From: Solimonas sp041659605
Lineage (GTDB): Bacteria > Pseudomonadota > Gammaproteobacteria > Nevskiales > Nevskiaceae
Direction: 5' to 3'
NCBI GenBank assembly: GCA_041659605.1
Contig: JBAZXW010000008.1
Coordinates: 66,702-130,701 of the forward strand
Length of the DNA stretch: 64,000 nucleotides
The notes under the pieces were generated by a model. The model ran no database searches. It was not told where the DNA came from and saw only the letters and a program-made list of their open reading frames with translations. Numbering within the stretch: position 1 is the first letter of the stretch; the number at the start of each line of letters is the position of its first letter. The position numbers were made by a program, and so were the translations under genes. Positions 18,068-26,697 of this stretch are shown here, one piece after another.

Positions 18068-19569
18068 GCGGCATCGAACTGCTCCATCCCCCCGCAGTGC
18101 GCGACGCGCGTCCCGCGCTGTGGCACGACGGGCGCTGGTACAGCCACCGCGAACTGGACGAACGCGCGGCGCACCTGGCTGCGGTGCTGGCTGCGCAGGG
18201 CATCGGCAAGGGCGATCGCGTCGCCATCCTCGCGTACAACCACCTCGCGCATATCGATCTGCTGCTGGCGGCGCCGCGCCTGGGCTTCGTGTTCACACCG
18301 CTGAACTATCGGCTGAGCGAAGCCGAACAACGCGAGCTGATGCGGCGCGTCGCACCGCGTCTGATGCTGGCGGACACGCATCATGCCGCCACGGCTGCGA
18401 TGCTCGGCGCGCCGGTGTGGTCCCTCGACCTGCACGAGTCCCGGCTTGCCGCCGCGCCGGCCGCGATGACCGCCACGGCGGTGAGTCGCGACGACATCCA
18501 CATGCTGCTGTGCACCGGCGGCAGCACCGGCATTCCCAAGGCCGCGCGCATCACCTACCGGCAGATCCTTGCCAACAATCGCAACACCATCGAAGGCTGG
18601 GACCTGCGTGCCGACGACTGCGCGATCCAGGCCACGCCCTGCTTCCACGCCGCGCTCAACGTGTTCACGACGCCGCTGCTCGCACTCGGTGGCCGCATTG
18701 CGCTGCTCGACCAGTTCGAGCCGGGCCGCTACCTGCAGGCGCTCGAACACAGCGGCGCGACGCTGATGTTCATGGTGCCGACGATGTACCAGATGCTTGC
18801 CGAGCATCCACGATTTGCCACAGCGGATTTCTCGCGCGTGCGCTGGGCGATCTCCGGCGGCGCACCCTGCCCGGCACCGCTGCGCGAGCGCTATGCGGCG
18901 CGCGGCCTGCGCTTCCGCCAGGGCTACGGCATGACCGAGGCCGGTGTGAACTGTTTCCGCCTGCCCCTGCACGAGGCACAGCAGCACCCCGACTCGGTCG
19001 GCTATCCGCTGCCGTACACGCAGGCGGTGATCCGCCACGCCGACGGCACGCTCTGCGCGGACGAGGAGGTTGGCGAACTGACGCTCGCCGGCGAGCATGT
19101 CTGCGCGGGCTACGACGGCCGCGACGAGGAGTGGCGCCAGGTATTCATCGACGGCTGGCTTTGGACCGGTGACCTGGCGCGCCGCGACGCCGCCGGCCGC
19201 CACTTCATCGTCGGTCGCCGCAAGGAGATGTACATCTCCGGCGGCGAGAACGTGTATCCGACCGAGGTCGAAGCGGCGCTGGCGCAACTGCCCGGCGTCG
19301 CCGAGTGCGCAGTCGTTGGCGTGCCCGACGCACGCTGGGGCGAGGTGGGCCTGGCCGCCGTGCGCCTCGCCGCCGGCACGCAGGCCGATGCGCAGATGCT
19401 GCGCAGTCAACTCAAGCAACACCTGGCCGGCTACAAGCTGCCGCGCCATTTCCTGTTTCTCGACGAATTACCCAAGAGCGGAGCGGGCAAGCTTCTGAAG
19501 CCCGAAATCCGCCGCATCCATGAACGTGCGTCCGGAGGTTTGCATGAGGGGAGTCACCCGCGCGAGTAG
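18064..19569 (+). CDS. AMP-dependent acyl-CoA synthetase
   Basis: A 501-residue adenylate-forming ligase that activates a carboxylic acid with ATP and CoA. Signature segments are the phosphate loop CTGGSTGIPK (150-159), GYGMTEAG near 288, TGD before the hinge, GRRKEMYISGGENVYPTEVE and the C-terminal PKSGAGKLLK with the catalytic Lys near 476. It lacks a signal peptide. The start overlaps the KAS III stop. With that gene and the reductase downstream it suggests acid activation and handling of the acyl-CoA. The chain length or aromatic nature of the acid cannot be read from the sequence. Confidence 0.92.
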   Translation: MSGIELLHPPAVRDARPALWHDGRWYSHRELDERAAHLAAVLAAQGIGKGDRVAILAYNHLAHIDLLLAAPRLGFVFTPLNYRLSEAEQRELMRRVAPRLMLADTHHAATAAMLGAPVWSLDLHESRLAAAPAAMTATAVSRDDIHMLLCTGGSTGIPKAARITYRQILANNRNTIEGWDLRADDCAIQATPCFHAALNVFTTPLLALGGRIALLDQFEPGRYLQALEHSGATLMFMVPTMYQMLAEHPRFATADFSRVRWAISGGAPCPAPLRERYAARGLRFRQGYGMTEAGVNCFRLPLHEAQQHPDSVGYPLPYTQAVIRHADGTLCADEEVGELTLAGEHVCAGYDGRDEEWRQVFIDGWLWTGDLARRDAAGRHFIVGRRKEMYISGGENVYPTEVEAALAQLPGVAECAVVGVPDARWGEVGLAAVRLAAGTQADAQMLRSQLKQHLAGYKLPRHFLFLDELPKSGAGKLLKPEIRRIHERASGGLHEGSHPRE

Positions 19570-20740
19570 CGCCGCGCTGCTGCTAATGGCGTCGGCTGCG
19601 CAGGCCGATGTCGCGGACACCGCGCTCGGCCGCTATCTGCCGCTGTACCCCGGCCTGTACGTCGACCTGAGCTACGCCCAGGACGAGCGCGACCGCGTGT
19701 TCGACGCCGATGGCGAGGAACAGGACACGGCGACACCGTCGCTGCCGGACCCCACCCGCTCCCCGCTGCGCGAAGCGCAGGCGCGCTTCGCCTGGACCTT
19801 TCCGTTGTTCGAAAGCCAGAACATTCCGTTCCTGTCGTCGCGCCTGCACACCGCGCGCGTGACGCTGCGCCATCTCGGCACCGAGACGCGTGGCGGTCTG
19901 GTGGACTTCATCGACAGCCGTGACGATCTGGCCAACAACGGCAGCGGCATCGGCGACACGACGCTGGAATTCGGCAGCTTTCTATGGGGCGGCCGCGACT
20001 GGCGCAGCGAAGGCAGCACGCCCGGCAACGCCGGCCTGCTGCTGCTCGGCGTCAACGTGCCGACCGGCGTCTACGAGCACGAGGCGCCGACCAACGCCGG
20101 CAGCAATCACTGGGCGTTCCACGCGCAGCTCGGCGCCGCATGGCGCCCCTGGTCCGGTGCCTTGCTCGAAACCGGCGCGGGCTATCGCGTCCACCTGGTC
20201 AACTACGAGCCGCAGTTCGGTGGCCTGGCGCCGTCCGAGCAGGGCGACGACGCCTGGTTCGATCTGAGCCTGGGTCAGCGCCTGCTGCCGGGCCTGCATC
20301 TGAGCGCTTCGCTGAGCGACCGTCACGGCCAGGCCAATCTCTATGAGGATCCGCAGTACGCGCCCAACGCACCGACTCCGCCGGCCACCGTGCCGGAGTC
20401 GGACAATTTCCCGACGCCGGGCCGCTACGAGGACGACGGCACGTCGCTGCGCACGGCCGGTCTGGCGCTGCACTGGTTCGTTGCGCAGCGCCTGCTGGTG
20501 TCCGCCAGCTATGTGCACCCACTGTCCGGGCGCAGCGGCGAGTTCGACCTGCCATTCACCAACCGCCAGCCGGCGGGCTGCATCGAAGGCGCCGCCAACT
20601 GCACGACCAGCGAAGGTGAGACCGCGCATGTCGACGGGCTTGGCCCCGCACGCAGCTATGCCTCGGACCGCTGGGCTTTGAGCCTGCGCTACAACTTCGG
20701 ACAGGGGGATGCGTTCACATGCGTCGGCTGCTCCCGCTAG
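19544..20740 (+). CDS. Outer-membrane channel protein, MetA/phenol-transporter-like (copy 1)
   Basis: A 398-residue exported protein whose signal peptide ends AAQA|DVADT. The rest is rich in alternating beta-strand patterns (LLLLGVNVPTGVY, GALLETGAGYRVHL, WFDLSLGQRLLPGLHLSASL) and ends in a strand, as in outer-membrane barrels of the putative MetA-pathway transporter type. These are thought to admit hydrophobic or aromatic substrates. The ATG at 19544 has GGAGG eight bases before it and lies inside the end of the synthetase gene, a 26-bp overlap. It overlaps the second channel gene by 22 bp. Confidence 0.75.
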   Translation: MRGVTRASSAALLLMASAAQADVADTALGRYLPLYPGLYVDLSYAQDERDRVFDADGEEQDTATPSLPDPTRSPLREAQARFAWTFPLFESQNIPFLSSRLHTARVTLRHLGTETRGGLVDFIDSRDDLANNGSGIGDTTLEFGSFLWGGRDWRSEGSTPGNAGLLLLGVNVPTGVYEHEAPTNAGSNHWAFHAQLGAAWRPWSGALLETGAGYRVHLVNYEPQFGGLAPSEQGDDAWFDLSLGQRLLPGLHLSASLSDRHGQANLYEDPQYAPNAPTPPATVPESDNFPTPGRYEDDGTSLRTAGLALHWFVAQRLLVSASYVHPLSGRSGEFDLPFTNRQPAGCIEGAANCTTSEGETAHVDGLGPARSYASDRWALSLRYNFGQGDAFTCVGCSR

Positions 20741-21936
20741 TCGCAGCGCTTGCGATCGGCCTGCCCGGCACCGCAAAGGCCGGCATCGTCTTCACGCCAC
20801 ACCTGTCCGAGTATTCGCGCCTCGCGCCCGGCCAGTACACGGAATTCACGCTGATCACGACCGAGATCGAGGAGGTCTACAACCGCGAAGGCGATACGGT
20901 GCACGTCGGTTCGCCGTTCATACCGCCCGGCGACAGCGTCGACGCGACGCTGTTGCTGCTCAAGTACCTGTGGATCGGCAATGTCTTCCGCGACACCGAC
21001 ATCTGGTACCTGAACGACCATCCGCAGTTCTGCCGCATCATCGGCAATCTCGGCCACCAGCAGGCCACCGGCAAGGCAGTGACGCGCGACCTCACCGCCG
21101 GCCAGCACTCCGGCGCGAGCGGCCTGGGCGATCTGTTCGGCCTGTGCGGCATCTACGGCGAAGAGCATCGCTGGGGTCCGGTCAAGTTCAGCCCGCTGCT
21201 GGCGACGACGGTGAAATTCCCGGTCGGCCGCTACGACACCGACGCCCTGCTCAATACCGGCACGAACTACTGGAGCGTGATCCCGCAGTTCGCGTTTCAC
21301 AGCGAGCTGTTCGGGCGCGTCTACATCGACGGCACCTTCGCCTGGCAGTTCAACGGCGACAACGACGATCCGTCCTTCGGCGGCCTGACGCCGACCCAGC
21401 CGGCCGACGTGCGCAACATCGAGGTCAATGCGGCGTGGAAGTTCAGCGAGCACTGGTTCGCCGACATCGGCTGGTCACACCGCCGGTCGGTCGGACCGAA
21501 CCGCTATGAAAAATACTCCCTCAACCTGAAGGATCAGCCGCTGCCGCCGACCAGCGCCTGCAACTCATCCGCAGAGCTGCTCGGGGTCGTCGTGCCGCCC
21601 GAGATCTGCAACTCGGCCGAGTATTTCTATCTCAAGCCGCGCCCCGGCCCCTATGAGGATCGCGGCATCGAAGGCACGCTGCTGACGGCGGGCATCTACT
21701 ACGTCTACCGCACCTCGACCGTCCTCAACCTGCGCATTGCCCAGCCGATCTCCGGCCGCGGCGGCCAGATCGACGCGACCTACGACGTCTACGCGCAGGA
21801 TCCGGACAGCCCGGGCGCGACGCCGATTCCCGGCGCTGAGCAGACATCGACGCAGAACGCGGTGCAGGAGGCGGCCGCGGTATCGGCATCGCCGTACCTG
21901 GAGCTGCGCATGGTCTACCTGTTCTGGGCACCGTGA
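20719..21936 (+). CDS. Outer-membrane channel protein, MetA/phenol-transporter-like (copy 2)
   Basis: A 405-residue exported barrel-like protein with signal peptide MRRLLPLVAALAIGLPGTAKA. It shares with its neighbour the layout of an N-terminal extended region, a VKFPVGRYDT-type strand turn, a long loop with paired Cys (SACNSSAELL, EICNSAEYF) and a final membrane strand YLELRMVYLFWAP. The two are probably diverged tandem copies, one perhaps for monomer and one for oligomer, which is speculation. A lipase gene follows after 10 bp. Confidence 0.72.
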   Translation: MRRLLPLVAALAIGLPGTAKAGIVFTPHLSEYSRLAPGQYTEFTLITTEIEEVYNREGDTVHVGSPFIPPGDSVDATLLLLKYLWIGNVFRDTDIWYLNDHPQFCRIIGNLGHQQATGKAVTRDLTAGQHSGASGLGDLFGLCGIYGEEHRWGPVKFSPLLATTVKFPVGRYDTDALLNTGTNYWSVIPQFAFHSELFGRVYIDGTFAWQFNGDNDDPSFGGLTPTQPADVRNIEVNAAWKFSEHWFADIGWSHRRSVGPNRYEKYSLNLKDQPLPPTSACNSSAELLGVVVPPEICNSAEYFYLKPRPGPYEDRGIEGTLLTAGIYYVYRTSTVLNLRIAQPISGRGGQIDATYDVYAQDPDSPGATPIPGAEQTSTQNAVQEAAAVSASPYLELRMVYLFWAP

Positions 21937-21946
21937 GGACGCGCAC

Positions 21947-23380
21947 ATGAAGACCTTGCATCGCTTCGCCCTGGCGCTGCCGCTGTGCCTGGCCACCGCC
22001 TGCGCGCCGCGCGAGTGGCTGCTGCCGAAAATCGGCATCGACTCACCGCAGCTGCGCGATTTCCCCGCCGGCTTCACGCCACCCGTGTCCACCGAAACCG
22101 GGCGGCCGATGCCGGGCTTCGGCGGCACGGGCGAGACGCTGCAGCACACGCCGGTGATCTTCATCCACGGCAACACCGTGTCGGCGCGTTTCTGGCTGCC
22201 GGCGCGCGAATACTTCCTTGACGCCGGCTACCAGCCCAACGAGCTGTGGGCGCTGGGCTACGGCTGGGACAACGTGCGCTACTTCGACAGCAACGACCTT
22301 TCGGTCGAGAGCATCGAGCGCATCGTCGACAGCGTGACCGGATACCTGTCGAAGACCAGCGGCCGCGAGGTGCGCCAGGTCGACATCGTCGCCCACTCGC
22401 TGGGCGTGACCCTGGTGCGCCAGTGGATGAAACAGACCAACAGCTGGCACCGCGTGCGCAACTTCGTCGCTGCGTGCGGTGCCAACGACGGCGTCTGGAC
22501 CGCGTGGCCGGACGCGCGCGGACAGAACCGCGTCGTGTCTTACGAGTTGGCGCCGGACAGCCCCTGGCTTGCACAGCTCAATCGCGGCGGCGAAACGCCG
22601 GGACCGACGCGCTACATGACGCTGTACGACGGCAGCGGCTGGGGCGACGCGCTGTTCCCGTCGCCGACGCAGGACAGCCCCGCACTCGAGGGCGCGCACA
22701 ACCTTGCGTTCAACCGTGAGCACGGCACCTACTTCGATCATCTGGAGCTGCCGCGCGTACCCGAGACGATGAAGGTCATCGTCGACTTCCTGCGTGCAGC
22801 GCCCGAGCCGCTGCCGGTGGAAGCCGCGCCGACGATCGTCCGCGACGGCGACCTGCTGCGCGCCGACCAGGCGGACGCGCAGCTCTACTGCGCCACCGGT
22901 GGCGACTCCCCCTCGCGGGCCAATGCGGCACAGGAGCGCGTGACGCTTACGGCCGGACAGCTGACGACCTGCTTCGCGCACAGCGCGCGCAGCGGCTGGT
23001 CCAGCCCGATGGCGCATTTCAAGCCGGCCACAGAGACCGCCGGCGATGCACCGCTGACGCTGCATGCCGAGCCGGCGCCGGGCGCCTACGAGCAGCCGCA
23101 GTCCATCACGCTCAGCGCGAGTGATCCGGATGCTTATGTCGTCTACAGCATCGCTGGCTCTCCGGGCACCGGCGCGCCGCTGTATCGCGCGCCGGTTTAC
23201 ATCGCCGGGCCGGTGCGCCTGCAGGCGCAGGCGATCGCAGCAGACGGCCGCACCAGCGAACCGTTGGTACTGGACTACGACATCAGCCTCGAACGGGTCG
23301 AGCGCCGCCATACGCTGCAGCGCCAGTACGAGCCCGACACCGAAATCACCTCCATCGCACAACGCAAAAAAGGCCGATGA
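21947..23380 (+). CDS. PhaZ7-like lipase/esterase lipoprotein with C-terminal chitobiase-like domain
   Basis: A 477-residue exported alpha/beta hydrolase. The N-terminus ends CLATAC, a plausible lipobox. The oxyanion region is VIFIHGNTVSARFW and the nucleophile is Ser151 in VDIVAHSLGVTLV. The segment around it, including WHRVRNFVAACGANDGV, resembles the extracellular PHB depolymerase PhaZ7 and class 2 lipases as I recall them. Residues from about 370 form a beta-rich domain like the chitobiase C-terminal fold (GAYEQPQSITLSASDPDAYV), often found in carbohydrate or polymer enzymes. A GAGGA site precedes the ATG. It overlaps the reductase gene by 4 bp. Confidence 0.78.
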   Translation: MKTLHRFALALPLCLATACAPREWLLPKIGIDSPQLRDFPAGFTPPVSTETGRPMPGFGGTGETLQHTPVIFIHGNTVSARFWLPAREYFLDAGYQPNELWALGYGWDNVRYFDSNDLSVESIERIVDSVTGYLSKTSGREVRQVDIVAHSLGVTLVRQWMKQTNSWHRVRNFVAACGANDGVWTAWPDARGQNRVVSYELAPDSPWLAQLNRGGETPGPTRYMTLYDGSGWGDALFPSPTQDSPALEGAHNLAFNREHGTYFDHLELPRVPETMKVIVDFLRAAPEPLPVEAAPTIVRDGDLLRADQADAQLYCATGGDSPSRANAAQERVTLTAGQLTTCFAHSARSGWSSPMAHFKPATETAGDAPLTLHAEPAPGAYEQPQSITLSASDPDAYVVYSIAGSPGTGAPLYRAPVYIAGPVRLQAQAIAADGRTSEPLVLDYDISLERVERRHTLQRQYEPDTEITSIAQRKKGR

Positions 23381-24135
23381 CCGCTCCCACCTCTCCTCTC
23401 AAGGCCGTCGTCACCGGCGGCACCGGCGCCATCGGCACCGAGATCTGCCGCACCCTCGCACAAGCCGGCCTGCAAGTCGTCGCGCTCGGCCATCCGAGCG
23501 AGGCCGAGCGTATTCCCGAGTGGACGCGCGCACGTGCCGCCGAAGGCCTGGACATCGGCGTCGAGCTCGCCGATCTCGCCGATGCCGACGGCGCGTCGCA
23601 GGCGATGCAGGCGGCACAGAAACGGCTCGGTCAGATCGACGTGCTGGTCAACGCCGCCGGCATCACTCGCGACGCGCGCTTCGCCAAGATGACGCTGGAG
23701 CAGTGGCGCGCGGTGCTGGGCTCGAACCTCGACAGCGTGTTCCACTGCTGCAAGCCGGTGTTCGCCGAGATGTGTGCGCGCGGCTTCGGCCGCATCGTCA
23801 ACATCGCCTCGGTCAACGGCCAGAAAGGCCAGTTCGGACAGGCGAACTACTCGGCGGCGAAAGCCGGCATGCACGGCTTCACGATGGCCCTGGCGCAGGA
23901 AGGGGCGCGCCAGGGCGTGACCGTCAACACCGTCTCGCCCGGCTATGTGCGCACGCCGATGACCGCGGCGATCAAGCCCGAGGTGCTGCAGACCATCGTT
24001 GCCCAGGTGCCGGTCGGGCGCATGGCCGAACCGCAGGACATCGCGCGCGTCGTCGCCTTTCTCTGCGCGGCGGAATCCGGCTACATCACCGGGGCGAACA
24101 TTCCGGTGAATGGCGGCCTGTACATGTCGGCGTGA
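23377..24135 (+). CDS. phaB: Acetoacetyl-CoA reductase-like SDR (PhaB type)
   Basis: A 252-residue short-chain dehydrogenase. It has the cofactor motif TGGTGAIG near the N-terminus, NAAG, Ser in NIASVNGQKGQFGQ, Tyr158 and Lys162 in NYSAAKAG, and the SPGYV cofactor loop. The run VNGQKGQFGQANYSAAKAG followed by HGFTMALAQE is the strong signature of PhaB, which interconverts acetoacetyl-CoA and (R)-3-hydroxybutyryl-CoA with NADP(H). Beside a CoA ligase and a depolymerase-like enzyme it could run in the oxidative direction. Its start overlaps the lipase stop. Confidence 0.85.
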   Translation: MTAPTSPLKAVVTGGTGAIGTEICRTLAQAGLQVVALGHPSEAERIPEWTRARAAEGLDIGVELADLADADGASQAMQAAQKRLGQIDVLVNAAGITRDARFAKMTLEQWRAVLGSNLDSVFHCCKPVFAEMCARGFGRIVNIASVNGQKGQFGQANYSAAKAGMHGFTMALAQEGARQGVTVNTVSPGYVRTPMTAAIKPEVLQTIVAQVPVGRMAEPQDIARVVAFLCAAESGYITGANIPVNGGLYMSA

Positions 24136-24155
24136 GGCCGCAGGAGATCACGCCG

Positions 24156-25373
24156 GTGAGCAGTTCCGTATCCCGCAGCCAGATCCTGATCGTCGCCGCC
24201 GCGGCGCTGGGCTACTTCGTCGACCTTTACGACATCGTCATCTTCGGCGTCGTGCGCGTCACCTCGCTCTCTGAACTGGGTCTGACCGGCGACGACGGCA
24301 CCCGATGGGGCATCACCCTGCTGAACTTGCAGATGATCGGCATGCTTGCCGGGGGCTTTCTATGGGGCGTGATCGGCGACCGCATGGGGCGACGCTTCGC
24401 GCTGCTGGCGACGATCACACTGTACTCGTTCGCCAATCTCGCCAACGCCTTCGTCGGCACAGTCGAGCAATACGCGGCCCTGCGCCTTCTGGCGGGTGTT
24501 GGTCTGGCCGGAGAACTCGGTGCCGGCGTCACGCTGATTGCCGAGCTGCTGCCGAAGAACCGGCGCGGCTACGGCACGACGATCATCGCCTTCCTCGGCC
24601 TGCTCGGCGCGCTGACCGCCTCGTTCAGCGGCGACCTGCTGCCCTGGCGCGCGACCTATGCGCTCGGCGGCTGCCTCGGACTGCTGGTGCTCGCGCTGCG
24701 CTGGGTCGTGCTGCGGGAATCCGCGATGTTCGAAGAGCAGAAGGCGCGCGGCGGCGGTCAGGCGCGGCTGCTGCTGACGCGACCGCGTCTGGCGCTGCGC
24801 TTTCTCGCGGTCACGGCCGTCGGCGTGCCGATCTGGTACGCCTCCGCGCTGTTCGTGAACTTCGCGCCCGAGTTCGGCAAAGAGCTGGGCCTGACGACGC
24901 CGCTCGCCGTAGCGGCAGTGCTGCGCTGGCAGTCGATCGGGCTGGCGCTGGGCAGTGCCCTGTCCGGTGTGATCAGCGAAGCGCTGCGCAGCCGCAAGCG
25001 CGTGATCGGCGCCTGTCTCGTAGCGATGGCCCTGCTGACCGCGGTGCTGCTGCTGACGCCTGGCCTGACGGCGACCGCGTATTGCCTGCTGATGTTCGCG
25101 ATGGGCCTGGCGCAGGGTTACTGGACCGTGTTCCTCGGCATCGGCGCCGAGCAGTTCGGCACCAATGTGCGGGCGACAGTGTCGACCTCGGTGCCCAATC
25201 TCGTGCGCGCCGCGACCGTGCCGGTCACGCTCGTGCTTGCCGCCTTGTCGCCGAGCCTGGGGCTGATCCCGACAACGCTGGCGATCGGCGCGGTGGTCTT
25301 CGTGCTGGCCGCCGTCGCGCTGCTGAGCCTGCGCGAGACCTACGGCATCGAACTCGACTACGCGGAAACCTGA
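24156..25373 (+). CDS. MFS permease
   Basis: A 405-residue inner-membrane transporter with about 12 helices. The loop 2-3 signature is GVIGDRMGRRFALL, and RLLAGVGLAGELGAGVTLIAEL marks helix 4, as in sugar/acid:proton symporters. The GTG at 24156 is chosen because AGGAG lies nine bases before it; the open frame itself runs far back through the reductase gene in another phase. It is the last gene of the cluster and ends 16 bp inside the convergent MTIP gene. It would bring the released acid into the cytosol for the CoA ligase. Confidence 0.85.
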   Translation: MSSSVSRSQILIVAAAALGYFVDLYDIVIFGVVRVTSLSELGLTGDDGTRWGITLLNLQMIGMLAGGFLWGVIGDRMGRRFALLATITLYSFANLANAFVGTVEQYAALRLLAGVGLAGELGAGVTLIAELLPKNRRGYGTTIIAFLGLLGALTASFSGDLLPWRATYALGGCLGLLVLALRWVVLRESAMFEEQKARGGGQARLLLTRPRLALRFLAVTAVGVPIWYASALFVNFAPEFGKELGLTTPLAVAAVLRWQSIGLALGSALSGVISEALRSRKRVIGACLVAMALLTAVLLLTPGLTATAYCLLMFAMGLAQGYWTVFLGIGAEQFGTNVRATVSTSVPNLVRAATVPVTLVLAALSPSLGLIPTTLAIGAVVFVLAAVALLSLRETYGIELDYAET

Positions 25374-26143
25374 GCAAGAACGGGCAGCGCGCACGCAAGA
25401 ATGCCGCGCACCTTGCTCATGCCCGATTCGATCGACTGCTCGATCTCGGCGTGGATGTCGCCCAGGCCCTTGATGCCGGCTGCCCAGTTCACCGAGACGG
25501 CGAGGCAGGCGTAGGCAATGCCCAGCTCGGCCGCGAGCGCGGCCTCGGGCATGCCGGTCATGCCAATCATGTCGGCGCCGTCGCGCGCCAGGCGGCGGAC
25601 TTCCGCAGCGGATTCCAGGCGTGGCCCCTGGGTGACGGCCATGACGCCCGCGCCGGAGACCGCAACCGATGCACTCTTCGCCGCCTCCGACAGGGCTTTC
25701 CGCAGGCGCGGTGCATAAGGTTGGGTGAACTCGACGTGCGTGAGCGCGGCGCCCTCGCGGCCGTCCGCGTAGGTGTGCTCGCGGCCCCAGGTGTAGTCGA
25801 TCACGTCCTCGGGAATCGCGACCTCGCCCGGCGCAAACCAGTCGGCGATGCCGCCGACGGCGGCGATTGCGACGATGTCCGTGACGCCGGCCTGCTTGAG
25901 CGCCCACAGGTTGGCGCGATAGTTGATCGCATGCGGCGGCAGCTTGTGACCTTCGCCGTGACGCGCCAGAAACAGCGCGCGTGTACCGTAGACGCGGCCG
26001 AACAGCAGCGGCGCGCTGGGCACGCCGTAGGGCGTGTCAACGCTGCGGCGCTCGTCGACCTCGAGTCCCGGCCACTGGTTCATGCCGGTGCCGCCGATCA
26101 CGGCGACCACGGGCGGAGTGCGGGACGGCAACGGCGTGCTCAT
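25358..26143 (-). CDS. S-methyl-5'-thioinosine phosphorylase (MTAP family)
   Basis: A 261-residue purine nucleoside phosphorylase family protein for salvage of methylthio-purines. Family motifs are VIGGTGMNQWPGL, ARHGEGHKLPPHAINYRAN, IAAVGGI and GADMIGMTGMPEAALAAELG. The last resembles the Pseudomonas enzyme specific for methylthioinosine rather than methylthioadenosine. The gene order nagZ-hpt-this gene supports that reading, because the released hypoxanthine would feed Hpt next door. The ATG overlaps the hpt stop (ATGA). Substrate choice is inferred. Confidence 0.85.
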   Translation of the reverse strand: MSTPLPSRTPPVVAVIGGTGMNQWPGLEVDERRSVDTPYGVPSAPLLFGRVYGTRALFLARHGEGHKLPPHAINYRANLWALKQAGVTDIVAIAAVGGIADWFAPGEVAIPEDVIDYTWGREHTYADGREGAALTHVEFTQPYAPRLRKALSEAAKSASVAVSGAGVMAVTQGPRLESAAEVRRLARDGADMIGMTGMPEAALAAELGIAYACLAVSVNWAAGIKGLGDIHAEIEQSIESGMSKVRGILACALPVLAQVSA

Positions 26144-26697
26144 AGATCCTTGACCGCGTAGATGGCGGGCAGCTGGCGCCAGTATTCCTTGTAGTCCATG
26201 CCGCAGCCGAAGACGTAGCGGTCTTCGACCTGCAGGCCGATGAACTCCGCATGTGCGCCCGGTGCGCGGCGGTCGTGCAACTTCTCGGTCAGCACGGCGA
26301 CCTTGAGCGAAGCCGGCGAAAAGCCGCGCAGCGCGTCGCGGATCGCCACCATCGTATGGCCCTCGTCGAGGATGTCGTCGATCACCAGGACGTGACGACT
26401 CTCGATGCGCGTCGCGTCGGGCTGCTTCTTCCAGACCAGGCCACCGCCCTGCGTCGCGCCGCGGTAGCGTGTCGCGTGCAGATAGTCGATCTCCAGCGGG
26501 AACGCGAGACGCCGCGAAATCTCGGCGGTCGCGTGCAGGCCGCCGATCATCACGCACAGCAGCAGCGGGTTGCGCCCTTCGTACTCGCGCGCAATCGCCT
26601 CAGCAAGCCGATCGTAGGCGGCCTGCACCGCCAGTTCACTGTGCAGGCAGTCCGCGGTGCGCAGAACGCGCTGGGCCGCCTCGGGCGTCGTGTTCAT
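26140..26697 (-). CDS. hpt: Hypoxanthine-guanine phosphoribosyltransferase
   Basis: A 185-residue cytosolic enzyme joining hypoxanthine or guanine to PRPP. The PRPP loop VLVIDDILDEGHT is near residue 100-112, and FPLEIDYLHATRYRG and the C-terminal VFGCGMDYKEYWR segment are typical of this family. The open frame extends upstream inside nagZ, but the ATG at 26697 gives the usual length and overlaps the nagZ stop (ATGA). It is the middle gene of a salvage trio. Confidence 0.92.
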   Translation of the reverse strand: MNTTPEAAQRVLRTADCLHSELAVQAAYDRLAEAIAREYEGRNPLLLCVMIGGLHATAEISRRLAFPLEIDYLHATRYRGATQGGGLVWKKQPDATRIESRHVLVIDDILDEGHTMVAIRDALRGFSPASLKVAVLTEKLHDRRAPGAHAEFIGLQVEDRYVFGCGMDYKEYWRQLPAIYAVKDL

